Assembly (NCBI GenBank): GCA_004296455.1 | Contig: AP018280.1 | Span: forward strand, 5,022,001-5,086,000 | Direction of reading: 5' to 3' | Origin: Calothrix sp. NIES-4101 | GTDB lineage: Bacteria > Cyanobacteriota > Cyanobacteriia > Cyanobacteriales > Nostocaceae | DNA length: 64,000 nucleotides | Part shown: positions 16,414 through 25,541 of the stretch, piece after piece | Numbering within the stretch: the stretch's first letter is position 1 | Layout: every line of letters begins with the position of its first letter | Notes under the pieces: generated by a model | What the model was told of the DNA's origin: nothing | The model's database searches: none | What the model saw: only the letters and a program-made list of their open reading frames with translations | Translations under genes and position numbers: made by a program

Positions 16414-18715
16414 GATCGCGTCCTCCAACTGGAAGTGTAAAGTAGAAGGTAGCACCTTCACCGACTTGGGATTCAACCCAAATACGTCCCCGATGACATT
16501 CGATGATTTTTTTGCAGATTGCTAAACCCATTCCTGTGCCTTGGTATTCATCACGGGTATGCAAACGTTGGAAAATAACAAAGATGCGATCGCTAAATTT
16601 GGGATCGATACCAATCCCGTTATCGGTAACTGAGAATAACCATTCATCTTCTAGTCGCGTTGCGGCAATATGAATTTTTGGTGGTTGGTGACTACGGAAT
16701 TTAATGGCGTTACCAATCAGATTGAGAAACAGTTGCATTAATTGCGTACTGTCTGCCATTAATGTTGGTAATTCATCATGGGTAATTGTTGCTTTTGTCT
16801 CTGCAATGCGCTGACGTAAATTTGTTAATGCCCGTTCTAATGGGGTGTTGGCATCTATTAGTTGAAATTCGGCTGCCTGCATATCAACTTTAGAATATGC
16901 TAAGACATCATCAATGAGAGTTTGCATTAAACTTACACCTTCAACGGCATAATTAATAAACTCACTGGCATCTTCATCAAGTGCCTGACTGTAACGCATT
17001 TCTAACAATTGCACATAGTTGGCAACCTGATTTAATGGTTCTTGTAAGTCATGGGAGGCGACGTAGGCAAACTTTTTTAATTCGGCGTTAGAAAGTTCCA
17101 AATCATGTGCTAATTGTGCGAGTTCATCGGCTTGCCGCAGCACAATATTCACAATTGCTTTGCGTAATTCTAAGGCTGCTTTGATTTCAACAGATTGCCA
17201 AGGTAAAGAGGTGAGACGAACTGTTTCTTTCCACAATTCAAATGATTTACGTGGACGCAAACGTAAATTCTTTAAATTACTTTGGCTGGAGTCCTGTTTG
17301 GCATCATAAGTGAATTCAAATGCATTATTTGGATCACCGCCCCAATTAACTGTTTGAATTACTTCCTGGCGGAACCATAATACATAATTCCGTTTAGAAA
17401 TGGGAATAGCTAATAAACCACTGGCAATATTTTTGTATTTTTCGGCATCTGGATAAAGACTTGGCAAGCAATTGGTATAAAATACCTCTTCATCAACATT
17501 ATTTTTTAGCCATTGCACTAAAAAATTCAAATCTTCTTCTTTAGGTGTTTCCCCAATTAATGTGTAACTTCCTCCAAAACAAACTGCTGCACCTTGTGCG
17601 TTAGCCAAGTCGAGTAAATTGGGTTGATTTTTAACTAAACCATCAATAAAGTTTTCTTCCTGTGACATATATTCAACCAGTCTCGATTGAATATGATTCA
17701 ATTGCATTCGATAGTCAAAATCTTCAGTTTCTTCACGGGCACTAATTTCTGAAAAGATGACTCTACCTAAAAATTCACAGGCTTTTCGTAACTCGTAGGA
17801 AATATATTTTGGTGTTTGATGGTGACAAGCGATTAATCCCCAAAGTTTACCTTCTTTGATGAGTGAAATTGTTAACGAAGCACCTACGCCCATATTATGT
17901 AAATATTCAATATGACAGGGTGAAGGACTTCTGAGAATAGAATTAGTTAGATTTGCTGGGGAATTACTGAGAGGATTTTCGGCGGGAATGATTTCCACCG
18001 CTTCGGCATGGGTATTAGGAATTAAGCGAATCCAGTTTGATGCAAATAATTTTCGGGCTGGTTTGGGAATATCTGATTCGGGATAATGTAAACCTAAATA
18101 TGGCTCTAAATCAGCGAGTTTTTCTTCAGCGACGACAGAACCATGTCCATCATGATCAAATTTGTAGAGCATCACGCGATCGAATCCGGTGATTTTTCTG
18201 ACTTCTTGGACAATGATTTTACAAAAATCTCGAAGATTTGTAGTTGATTCCAGTTGATTAATTGAAGTGCGCGCTAGATGGTAAAAGCTCAAAAATGCAA
18301 TATTTTCTTGAGATATTGCCGGTTCTAGTTCAAGAACTAAAAATCCTTCTGAGTTCCGGTGAAAAATAGCATCAAAAACTGCATAATCATCACCTTTTTT
18401 TCGCACCCAAATTTTAGTCGGGTTGATGTAATCTAAGCTTTCAGCATTGAGTCCTAATCTAATTTGCTCGAGTTGAAAGCTGTCAATGACATCATCGAGT
18501 GTTCCTTGAAGTAATGTTTCCGCAGTAACACCAAATTGGGTATATACATTACTACTAACTTGCAGTATTTTTAATTCCGGTTCTTGTAAAACAAACAGAA
18601 CCCCATGTGGTTGAATTTGGCTAAAAGTATGAATTGGTGCTTCTTTGAGTTGGATGACCTGTGTATTTTCGTTTATATTTTCTAATGGTAATTCACGGTG
18701 TAATTCACGAACCAT
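16358..18715 (-). CDS. Cyanobacterial phytochrome histidine kinase (Cph1/AphA type)
   Basis: This 785-residue red/far-red photoreceptor kinase has PAS-GAF-PHY-HisKA-HATPase order. The PAS domain covers about 20-130. The GAF domain (about 150-325) has YPESDIP (211-217) and the bilin-binding Cys267-His268 in SPSPCHIEYLHNMGVGAS, so phycocyanobilin attachment is expected. The PHY domain has the tongue motif PRKSF (488-492). The HisKA domain has His555 in YVASHDLQEPLN; the ATPase has [16 protein letters not shown] and GTGMGLAIC. The Cys in the GAF domain separates it from BphP/AphB-type phytochromes. It leads a three-gene minus-strand operon with its regulator and a hybrid kinase. Confidence 0.96.
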   Translation of the reverse strand: MVRELHRELPLENINENTQVIQLKEAPIHTFSQIQPHGVLFVLQEPELKILQVSSNVYTQFGVTAETLLQGTLDDVIDSFQLEQIRLGLNAESLDYINPTKIWVRKKGDDYAVFDAIFHRNSEGFLVLELEPAISQENIAFLSFYHLARTSINQLESTTNLRDFCKIIVQEVRKITGFDRVMLYKFDHDGHGSVVAEEKLADLEPYLGLHYPESDIPKPARKLFASNWIRLIPNTHAEAVEIIPAENPLSNSPANLTNSILRSPSPCHIEYLHNMGVGASLTISLIKEGKLWGLIACHHQTPKYISYELRKACEFLGRVIFSEISAREETEDFDYRMQLNHIQSRLVEYMSQEENFIDGLVKNQPNLLDLANAQGAAVCFGGSYTLIGETPKEEDLNFLVQWLKNNVDEEVFYTNCLPSLYPDAEKYKNIASGLLAIPISKRNYVLWFRQEVIQTVNWGGDPNNAFEFTYDAKQDSSQSNLKNLRLRPRKSFELWKETVRLTSLPWQSVEIKAALELRKAIVNIVLRQADELAQLAHDLELSNAELKKFAYVASHDLQEPLNQVANYVQLLEMRYSQALDEDASEFINYAVEGVSLMQTLIDDVLAYSKVDMQAAEFQLIDANTPLERALTNLRQRIAETKATITHDELPTLMADSTQLMQLFLNLIGNAIKFRSHQPPKIHIAATRLEDEWLFSVTDNGIGIDPKFSDRIFVIFQRLHTRDEYQGTGMGLAICKKIIECHRGRIWVESQVGEGATFYFTLPVGGRDRERRNGRKAQNNLFGRGQ

Positions 18716-20080
18716 TACTATCCCCTTAATTTTTTAGGATTTTCAATCATCAAATTTCAAAAGTTAAAAGTCGGAAATATCAAAAAGTAAGACTATAATT
18801 GACGCAGAAAATATAAAGTACACAAGTGTAGTGATTAATAAAAAAATAACTTGATTGTTGTCTTTATTTTTACTGCCGTTTATTCAATATCCTCTTCAAA
18901 GAAGAATAATCAATAAAATATCAAAATTTAATCAACAACTCGAAGAGAAGCCATCAAAATCCGACTTGATAACTAAAAAATCATCTACAATTCAGAATTC
19001 ACTAGTCAGAACCATAAAGATAAAGATAAAGGCTAATTTACCTGTCTTGAAATTCAGCCAGCGAGATTTTACTTACCTAACATTTTACTTTGTGCTTTTA
19101 AAGTCTAACAGTCTGTTCCAGTGATAGCAGATAAGAAATGTGAAAAAAATATTAAGGCGCTGTGTTAGTTATTAAGTAATATTTTGTTATTTATCAATAT
19201 TTGAACTTAGTCATGCAAATATTAAGTATATTAGCTTCTGGCAATAACAATCTAGTTTAAGATCAAGCGATCGCACTTGTTTGTAATCGTTAAATAAAAG
19301 ACTTCAATTGCTGATTTAATGCAATGGAGTCATCTTTAATTACTATCAGGGTAGAAAATCAATGTCTTGTTGGGGCGATTATTATTCTAACAACAAAGTA
19401 AAAAAAGATACTTTAAACAAGAACTGATGACCAAGCCATAAGTTGGACATTTTATGCTAAATTTGCCTATTATTGCTGAATATGGCAGATTTTTTTGATA
19501 TCTCCGAATGTTATTGCTGAGTAAACAGATGAAAATTAATTAACTCAGTAGGCAAAACATCTATTTATGATTAAAATTTATGCTATGCGTCAGTGAGCAA
19601 ATTATTCTACGTAGGAGATTGGCTATAAAAAAGTGTAATATTTTACTTACATAAGTACATGTATTTCATTGATAGCAAATGCATGATAGAGTTAACATAA
19701 TTTGGCAAATAAGCTGTTCTGTGCATAATCTTAAGCTCTTATGCTGTAAGTCACAGTTGAGAGGTAATTCCTAAGTGAAAGTGCTAATTTTGCATTTTCC
19801 TGTTTGTGTCTTTGAAGATATATAAGTATATTGTGTTGATGCCTATTAAGAAATGTAAGAATAAAGCACTTCTTGCTTTTTCTTTAATATCGCTATTGCA
19901 GATTTCTAGATGTTGATTATCTTAAGTCGTGGCAGTAGTTTATTCTTATGTTTACTTAGGAATTCTTTTCATGACATAAATAGTTAGTTCCTCATAAGTT
20001 GCTAATAAAGTATATGCACCAGTAACTTGTTTAATCCTCTGTAGAGTGAATGCGATAATGAGTGTTATTTTTAAAGTCAA
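18716..20080. other. 1.36-kb gene-poor region
   Basis: This is the longest apparently empty stretch of the window. It is AT-rich, has a HIP1-like site near 19267 and many A/T runs, and lies between two divergent transcription units. The 89-codon plus-strand frame at 18855-19124 starts with TTG, has no ribosome-binding site and has a low-complexity Lys/Ser/Leu composition, so I do not annotate it. No tRNA, known RNA or repeat was recognised. A small RNA or decayed gene remains possible. Confidence 0.4.
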
Positions 20081-21355
20081 ATGAAGCCAAATACTCAAAC
20101 TGATAGTAAAGATGCTGTTAATAAATCTAAAAACTTAGTCACAATAAGTCTCCAAGAGAAAACAAGTCGCATATTTGTTTCATCTGCTCGGACTTTGTGG
20201 AATCTAAGATTAGCAATTTTAATTGTATTATTAATTATTTTGACTCCTAAAAATCTTTTAGACAAGTCAACTAAGTTGCCATATTTGCATCGCATATCTT
20301 CACTTTCTTCTCTAAAGCTTCCTGTCAAAAAATTAAAAGCATCTGGGCAAAAAATTAATCAACCCCTTCCTGAATGGGCAAAATCTTTACCCATTCCCTC
20401 GCGCCAAGCAGGAAAATCAGAAGTGGAAGTTGTTTATAACCTCAAAACCCCACCTAAGTTTAAACAGAGTCAAGAATTACAAGTGATTGTTAATGATGTT
20501 GTTAATCTTTCCTCCAAAAATAATCTATCTAAATCTCCTTTATCAATTACTTTAATCGATGCAAAAACGAGTGAAATTGCCGGATATCAACAAGATATAC
20601 CAAGGTATCCAGCCAGTGTAGTTAAAATGTTTTGGATGGTAGCTTTGTTTGCTCAAATAGAGAGTGATATTTGGGAAAGTGAAGATAGTTTTACTCCTTA
20701 TATCACTAAAATGATCAAGGAATCAGATAACGAAGCCGCAAGTTTTATACTTGATCAATTTACAGATACAAAATCAAGCTCACAATTAAATAGTGAAGAA
20801 TTTCGATCTTTTAGATATAAGCGTCAACAAATTAATCGTTTTTTTAAAAATGCCAATTATCGTAATATTAACATTAGTCAGAAAACTTTTCCTATTGACT
20901 ACTTGAATTTATCAGAACCTCAGGGTAGTGAATTACAAATGCTAGGGAATCCTATTTGGGATTGGAATAAGATTACAACTAAACAAGCGGCTAGATTAAT
21001 ATACGAAGTTTGTTACACTGGGCAAGCTATTTCTCAAAAAGTTAGTCAAAAAATGTGTGAATTTCTGAAAAGGGATTTAAATCCAAATATTTGGCAAAAA
21101 TACACATTTGCATTTAATCCAGTACAAGGCTTTTTGGGAGAGTCATTATCTAACAAGAATATTCGTTTCTATTCTAAGGCGGGATTAACTTCTTTAGCTA
21201 GAGGAGAAGCAGCAATGATTACAACAGAAAATGACGAGAAGACATATATATTAGCAATTTTTGCTCAGGATACTGAATATGCAAGTAATTCACAAATTTT
21301 TCCACGTATATCTAGTCTCGTTTATCAACGAATGAATGCTCGTAGAGGAAAATAA
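20081..21355 (+). CDS. Membrane-anchored serine hydrolase, class A beta-lactamase-like
   Basis: This 424-residue protein has one N-terminal membrane segment (about 42-56, LRLAILIVLLIILTP) and a periplasmic penicillin-recognising domain. The motifs are S-x-x-K at 179-182 (SVVK), SDN at 215-217 (KESDNEAAS) and KAG at 366-368 (FYSKAGLTS) in place of KTG. The set matches the class A beta-lactamase fold used by many cyanobacterial serine hydrolases. Beta-lactam hydrolysis is not assured, since the omega-loop Glu could not be located with certainty. The APC permease gene follows by 65 bp and a lipoprotein gene after it, so the three may be co-expressed. Confidence 0.88.
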   Translation: MKPNTQTDSKDAVNKSKNLVTISLQEKTSRIFVSSARTLWNLRLAILIVLLIILTPKNLLDKSTKLPYLHRISSLSSLKLPVKKLKASGQKINQPLPEWAKSLPIPSRQAGKSEVEVVYNLKTPPKFKQSQELQVIVNDVVNLSSKNNLSKSPLSITLIDAKTSEIAGYQQDIPRYPASVVKMFWMVALFAQIESDIWESEDSFTPYITKMIKESDNEAASFILDQFTDTKSSSQLNSEEFRSFRYKRQQINRFFKNANYRNINISQKTFPIDYLNLSEPQGSELQMLGNPIWDWNKITTKQAARLIYEVCYTGQAISQKVSQKMCEFLKRDLNPNIWQKYTFAFNPVQGFLGESLSNKNIRFYSKAGLTSLARGEAAMITTENDEKTYILAIFAQDTEYASNSQIFPRISSLVYQRMNARRGK

Positions 21356-21420
21356 TAATTTAATTTCAATGTTTTTTGGAATTTATCTGAATAAATAAAC
21401 CTCAAACATATCACAATCAA

Positions 21421-22740
21421 ATGACTTCAGAACAGCAACAAAATCCTCGAAATATTAGCTTATTGACAGCTACTTGCATTGTAGTAGCGAATATGATTGG
21501 CACTGGTGTATTTACCAGTTTAGGCTTTCAAGTTGTAGATATAAAATCTGGCTTTGCACTTTTATTTTTGTGGTTTTTAGGAGGAGTTTTAGCTTTGTGT
21601 GGAGCTTTAGCTTATGGAGAGTTAGGAGCATCAATGCCATATAATGGCGGCGAATACTATTATTTATCTCGTATTTATCATCCTGCAATTGGTTTTTTAT
21701 CTGGCTGGGTATCAGTAACAGTAGGTTTTGCGGCTCCAATAGCTGCTGCTGCTATGGCATTAGCCAAGTATTTAACACAAGTATTTCCTTTTCTGCATTC
21801 TACTTCAATTGCTTTAGTGGTTGTGGCTGGTGTTTCTTTAGTACATACAAATAATTTGCGAATTGGTAGCTATTTCCAGCAATTTTTTACTTTTTTAAAG
21901 GTATTACTAATAGTTGTATTAATTGTTTGTGGTTTATACTTAGCTGAACCCCAACAACTAAGTTTTTTACCTTCTATTGCTGATAAAACGACAATCTTTA
22001 GTTCCACCTTTGCGGTTGCTTTAGTTTATGTAATTTATTCTTATTCAGGTTGGAATGCGGCAATTTATTTGGCAAGTGAAGTCAAAAACCCTGAAAAGAA
22101 TTTACCCCGTGCTTTAATCATGGGAACTCTAATTGTTGTCGTATTATATTTACTGCTCAATTTTATATTTTTGTATTCTACACCTTTAGATAAATTAGCT
22201 GGACAGCTTGAGGTTGGTTATATAGCTGCTGACCAAATTTTTGGAAGTAGAGGTTCCAAAATAATGGGTATATTAATTTCTCTGGGGCTGATTTCTTCGA
22301 TAAGTTCAATGGTGTTAGCCGGACCAAGAGTAACTGAAGTCATTGGTAAAGATATTCCTTTATTTAAATTATTGGCTCGAAAAAATGCCCAAGGTATTCC
22401 CACCTACGCAATTTTTTTACAATTACTTTTGGTGACAATTTTATTAGTTACTGCTAGCTTTGAAGCAATTATTACTTATTTAGGATTTACCCTAACTTTA
22501 TCTTCCTTTTTAACCGCATTAGGAGTTTTTGTGGCTAGGTTTAAATATCCTGATTTAGCTCGACCATATCGGACTTGGGGTCATCCCGCCACAACTATTA
22601 TCTTTTTAGCTATTAATTTATGGATTTTAGTATTTATTTTTCGTGATAAACCAGCAGAATCTTTAGCAGGGCTGGCAACTTTACTTGTAGGTTTGTTTGT
22701 CTACTTTATCTCAGCTAAAGATCAACTCAAAGTTCCATAG
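21421..22740 (+). CDS. APC family amino-acid permease
   Basis: This 439-residue protein has about 12 hydrophobic segments of the LeuT-like APC fold. It opens with VVANMIGTGVFTSLGFQVV (about 17-35), the TM1 unwound Gly motif of amino-acid/polyamine permeases, and continues with YGELGASMPYNGGEYYYLSR (about 65-84). It is closest by eye to the LAT/YfnA-like subgroup. The substrate is not predictable. The gene sits 65 bp after a serine hydrolase gene and 130 bp before a lipoprotein gene on the same strand. A second APC permease gene is at 45478-46809. Confidence 0.93.
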   Translation: MTSEQQQNPRNISLLTATCIVVANMIGTGVFTSLGFQVVDIKSGFALLFLWFLGGVLALCGALAYGELGASMPYNGGEYYYLSRIYHPAIGFLSGWVSVTVGFAAPIAAAAMALAKYLTQVFPFLHSTSIALVVVAGVSLVHTNNLRIGSYFQQFFTFLKVLLIVVLIVCGLYLAEPQQLSFLPSIADKTTIFSSTFAVALVYVIYSYSGWNAAIYLASEVKNPEKNLPRALIMGTLIVVVLYLLLNFIFLYSTPLDKLAGQLEVGYIAADQIFGSRGSKIMGILISLGLISSISSMVLAGPRVTEVIGKDIPLFKLLARKNAQGIPTYAIFLQLLLVTILLVTASFEAIITYLGFTLTLSSFLTALGVFVARFKYPDLARPYRTWGHPATTIIFLAINLWILVFIFRDKPAESLAGLATLLVGLFVYFISAKDQLKVP

Positions 22741-22870
22741 CAGCATGACGATGGATTTTACAACTCAATCAATGGTTATCTGAATTGTAAAATTCATCAT
22801 TTTTGAACAACAAATGACTCAATAAAAATACAACAGTCAACTTCATCAAAGTAGGAAATTAGAAAATAAA

Positions 22871-24088
22871 ATGAGAACTAACGCAATTTTGCCAATTGGT
22901 ATTACCGCGCTGCTTTGCCTTACTTCTTGCAATGCAACTAATTCTACTAATCAAACTGATAATCAAGTCAATGCTAAACCCAGTAATCAGGCACAGACTT
23001 CATCATCACCAAATTCACAGTCATTAGTAAAAACAACAGTTGATAGTAGCAAAGCGGAAAAGTTTACAGATACAGCTAAATATTTAGCAGGCATCAAATT
23101 AAATAATAATAGTCCTTTAGCTCAATCACAAAAAAGTAGTATTTGGCTCAAACAACAACAATATTTTGAGAATAATTGGTCAAAATTAGAGACACAACAA
23201 TTGACGAAAGTGACACAGTGGTCAAAGCAAGAACTTCAACAAGTAAATAATCTCTCTCCATCGGTATTCTATCCCTTCAGTGGTCCGGATTTTCTCTATG
23301 CTTATTCATTTTTTCCCAAAGGAAAAGAATATATTTTGATGGGTTTAGAACCAGCAGGAAAAGTTCTAGATTTAACTGCTGCCTCCGAAAACGATCGCGC
23401 TCGTAAATTAGAGGAAGTGAGGAGTTCTTTGTTTGCAATTTTGCAACTTAGTTTTTTCCGTACTAATGATATGAAAGTTGATTTAGAAAAGCAAGGAGTT
23501 CTACCAATTTTATATGTATTTTTAGCACGGACTCAAAATCGGATTCTAGATGTACAAAATGTGGGTATTGATAAACAAGGGAAGATTCAACCGTTTGTCA
23601 AAGGAATGATTTCGGGAGTGAAAATCTCGTTTGTTCCGGAAGGAGAGTCTCAAGCAAGAAATTTATATTATTTTTCGGCTGATTTATCTAATGATGGACT
23701 CAAGAAACGACCTGAATTGAATCAATTTATCAGTGGAGTCAACAAGGAAGTTACCTATTTAAAAGCCGCATCTTATTTGATGTATAATGACAGCTTTGCA
23801 GAAATTAAGAAAAACATTATCCAGCAAAGTAAGTATGTTTTACAAGATGATTCTGGGATGCCTATGAAAGCTTTTGATAATTCAAAATGGAATTTAAAGT
23901 TTTACGGTAATTATACAAATCCGATTAGTTTATTTTCAGGAAGCTATCAGGCAAATTTGCGAAAAATATATTCGACTCAAAAAGATATTAAACCTTTGAA
24001 TTTTGGCATTGGTTATAAAATGACAGCTTCAGAATCCAATTTGATGTTGGCAGAATCGAAGAATATTTCTACCAGCAAAAACCCCTAA
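22871..24088 (+). CDS. Conserved lipoprotein of unknown function
   Basis: This 405-residue protein has a lipoprotein signal ending in the lipobox LTSC (Cys20), followed by a Ser/Asn/Thr/Gln-rich linker of about 50 residues and a globular domain. The central part VFYPFSGPDFLYAYSFFPKG (about 132-151) and GMISGVKISF are likely conserved signatures. I cannot name the family. The protein is expected to be anchored in the plasma or outer membrane. It is the third gene of a plus-strand set with a periplasmic serine hydrolase and an amino-acid permease. A weak AGGAA precedes the ATG by about 14 bases. Confidence 0.85.
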   Translation: MRTNAILPIGITALLCLTSCNATNSTNQTDNQVNAKPSNQAQTSSSPNSQSLVKTTVDSSKAEKFTDTAKYLAGIKLNNNSPLAQSQKSSIWLKQQQYFENNWSKLETQQLTKVTQWSKQELQQVNNLSPSVFYPFSGPDFLYAYSFFPKGKEYILMGLEPAGKVLDLTAASENDRARKLEEVRSSLFAILQLSFFRTNDMKVDLEKQGVLPILYVFLARTQNRILDVQNVGIDKQGKIQPFVKGMISGVKISFVPEGESQARNLYYFSADLSNDGLKKRPELNQFISGVNKEVTYLKAASYLMYNDSFAEIKKNIIQQSKYVLQDDSGMPMKAFDNSKWNLKFYGNYTNPISLFSGSYQANLRKIYSTQKDIKPLNFGIGYKMTASESNLMLAESKNISTSKNP

Positions 24089-24183
24089 TTTTTTCTCATC
24101 ACAAGTTTACAGCTAATCTGTAAAAGTATTTAGCTGGTAAGTAATGAATAACTTTTGGTTATTCATTACTGATGATAGACAAA

Positions 24184-25281
24184 TTAATACTCAATCATCC
24201 GCCAATTAAAAAGAGAATGTTTACCACTCACGACTTGCGACACAATTTGTGGGCTGATTTTTAATCCATTTTGGCTATTCGTTAAAATTACAATTCCCGT
24301 CGCAGACTTTCTCGAAGCCAGAGTAAAACACTTAAATGTATTCAAATCTCCCCAATGCCAGAAGAAATTTTCATTAGCCATTTTTTCTAATCCCCAACCT
24401 AAACCCCAATCTAAAGACTGATTGATTTTGATTTGCGATCGCAGCATTTCATCCAAACTGCTTTCCCCAAGTTGAGGGCTATCACTACTACCCGATTGCA
24501 TCATTGCCAGCAAAAATTTAGCATAATCAATCGCAGTTGTACGCAAACTTCCAGCAGCACTGGCTCGTTTCGGTTTTCCCATTGGTGTTGGTTTCCCCTG
24601 GCGATCATGTCCGTAACTAGCGGTAGATTGATAGTCTGGTAACCAGATATAACTACTACTAGACATTCCTAAGGGCGTTAATATTGTATTACGTAAATAC
24701 TCATGCAACGATTGTTGGGTAATTTCTTCTACTACTTTTTGCAAGTATAGATAACCTTCTCCCGAATAACTAAATTTTGTGCCTGGAGTGAAATCAATCG
24801 TTAACGGCTTATCACCACTCCAATTTGGAAAACCTGTAGTATGGGATAGCACCATACGCGCAGTAATGAGTTTGATTCTGGGGTCAGTAATGTAAGGTTT
24901 TGCTGTATAATTTGTTAGCGGAGTATCTAAATCAAGTTGTCCTCTTTCTACCATTTTCAAGACTGCGTAAGCAAATAATGGTTTGCTCAATGAAGCAGCA
25001 GCAAATATAGTGTCGTTATTTACAGGTGTTCGAGTAGATTTGTTTTTGACCCCAAAAGCTTTGCTCCATAATAGTTGTCCATCATGAATAATTGCCAGTT
25101 CTAAACCGGGAACTAGCTTGGTTCGCATTAATGTGGGGATTTGCGTTTCGAGATTGGTAATTACCCTATCTGTTGCTGCTAAAGAACGATTACGGTATAA
25201 ACTTAGCAAACTAAATGTAGATAGACCAATTAGGGATTTTATACCGCTATCAATTAATTGTCTACGAGATATTTCTGTCAT
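24184..25281 (-). CDS. Serine hydrolase, class C beta-lactamase/esterase family
   Basis: This 365-residue S12-type hydrolase has the catalytic S-x-x-K in AASLSKPLFAYAVL (about residue 100), the tyrosine motif in FSYSGEGYLYLQK, and the third motif as HWG in FFWHWGDLNTF. The N-terminus SRRQLIDSGIKSLIGLSTFS looks like a Tat-type signal, so it is probably periplasmic. I chose the ATG at 25281. The longer frame begins with a TTG eight codons upstream and lacks a ribosome-binding site. Substrates could be D-amino peptides or esters rather than beta-lactams. It converges on the lipoprotein gene. Confidence 0.9.
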   Translation of the reverse strand: MTEISRRQLIDSGIKSLIGLSTFSLLSLYRNRSLAATDRVITNLETQIPTLMRTKLVPGLELAIIHDGQLLWSKAFGVKNKSTRTPVNNDTIFAAASLSKPLFAYAVLKMVERGQLDLDTPLTNYTAKPYITDPRIKLITARMVLSHTTGFPNWSGDKPLTIDFTPGTKFSYSGEGYLYLQKVVEEITQQSLHEYLRNTILTPLGMSSSSYIWLPDYQSTASYGHDRQGKPTPMGKPKRASAAGSLRTTAIDYAKFLLAMMQSGSSDSPQLGESSLDEMLRSQIKINQSLDWGLGWGLEKMANENFFWHWGDLNTFKCFTLASRKSATGIVILTNSQNGLKISPQIVSQVVSGKHSLFNWRMIEY

Positions 25282-25541
25282 ACTTAAGTCAAATGTTACT
25301 CGCAATAATACTAGTACAGTATGGCGTAAATGCGTAAATAAGTAGACTATTGTAACTCAGTCAAAGACTTTGTCGTTAACCTGGATTTATTTCCAGAAAC
25401 TTCTTGTACTGTCGGGGTAGCGGTGATATTACAACCCAGTTTTTGAGCAGATATTTTCAGGTTATTAATCATACGTTGCTTATGCTTCTATTCAGAGCAA
25501 TTTGACCGCAGCATTTCTCCAAGATGAACACAAAAACAAGC

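Noticed and set aside
16414-16476. Longer N-terminus of the Rcp1-like regulator
   Set aside because: The ATG at 16476 adds residues coded within the phytochrome gene and lacks a ribosome-binding site; GTG 16413 has GGAGGA and matches the Rcp1 length.
18855-19124. 89-codon plus-strand frame in the large gap
   Set aside because: TTG start without a ribosome-binding site and low-complexity Lys/Ser/Leu content; treated as chance.
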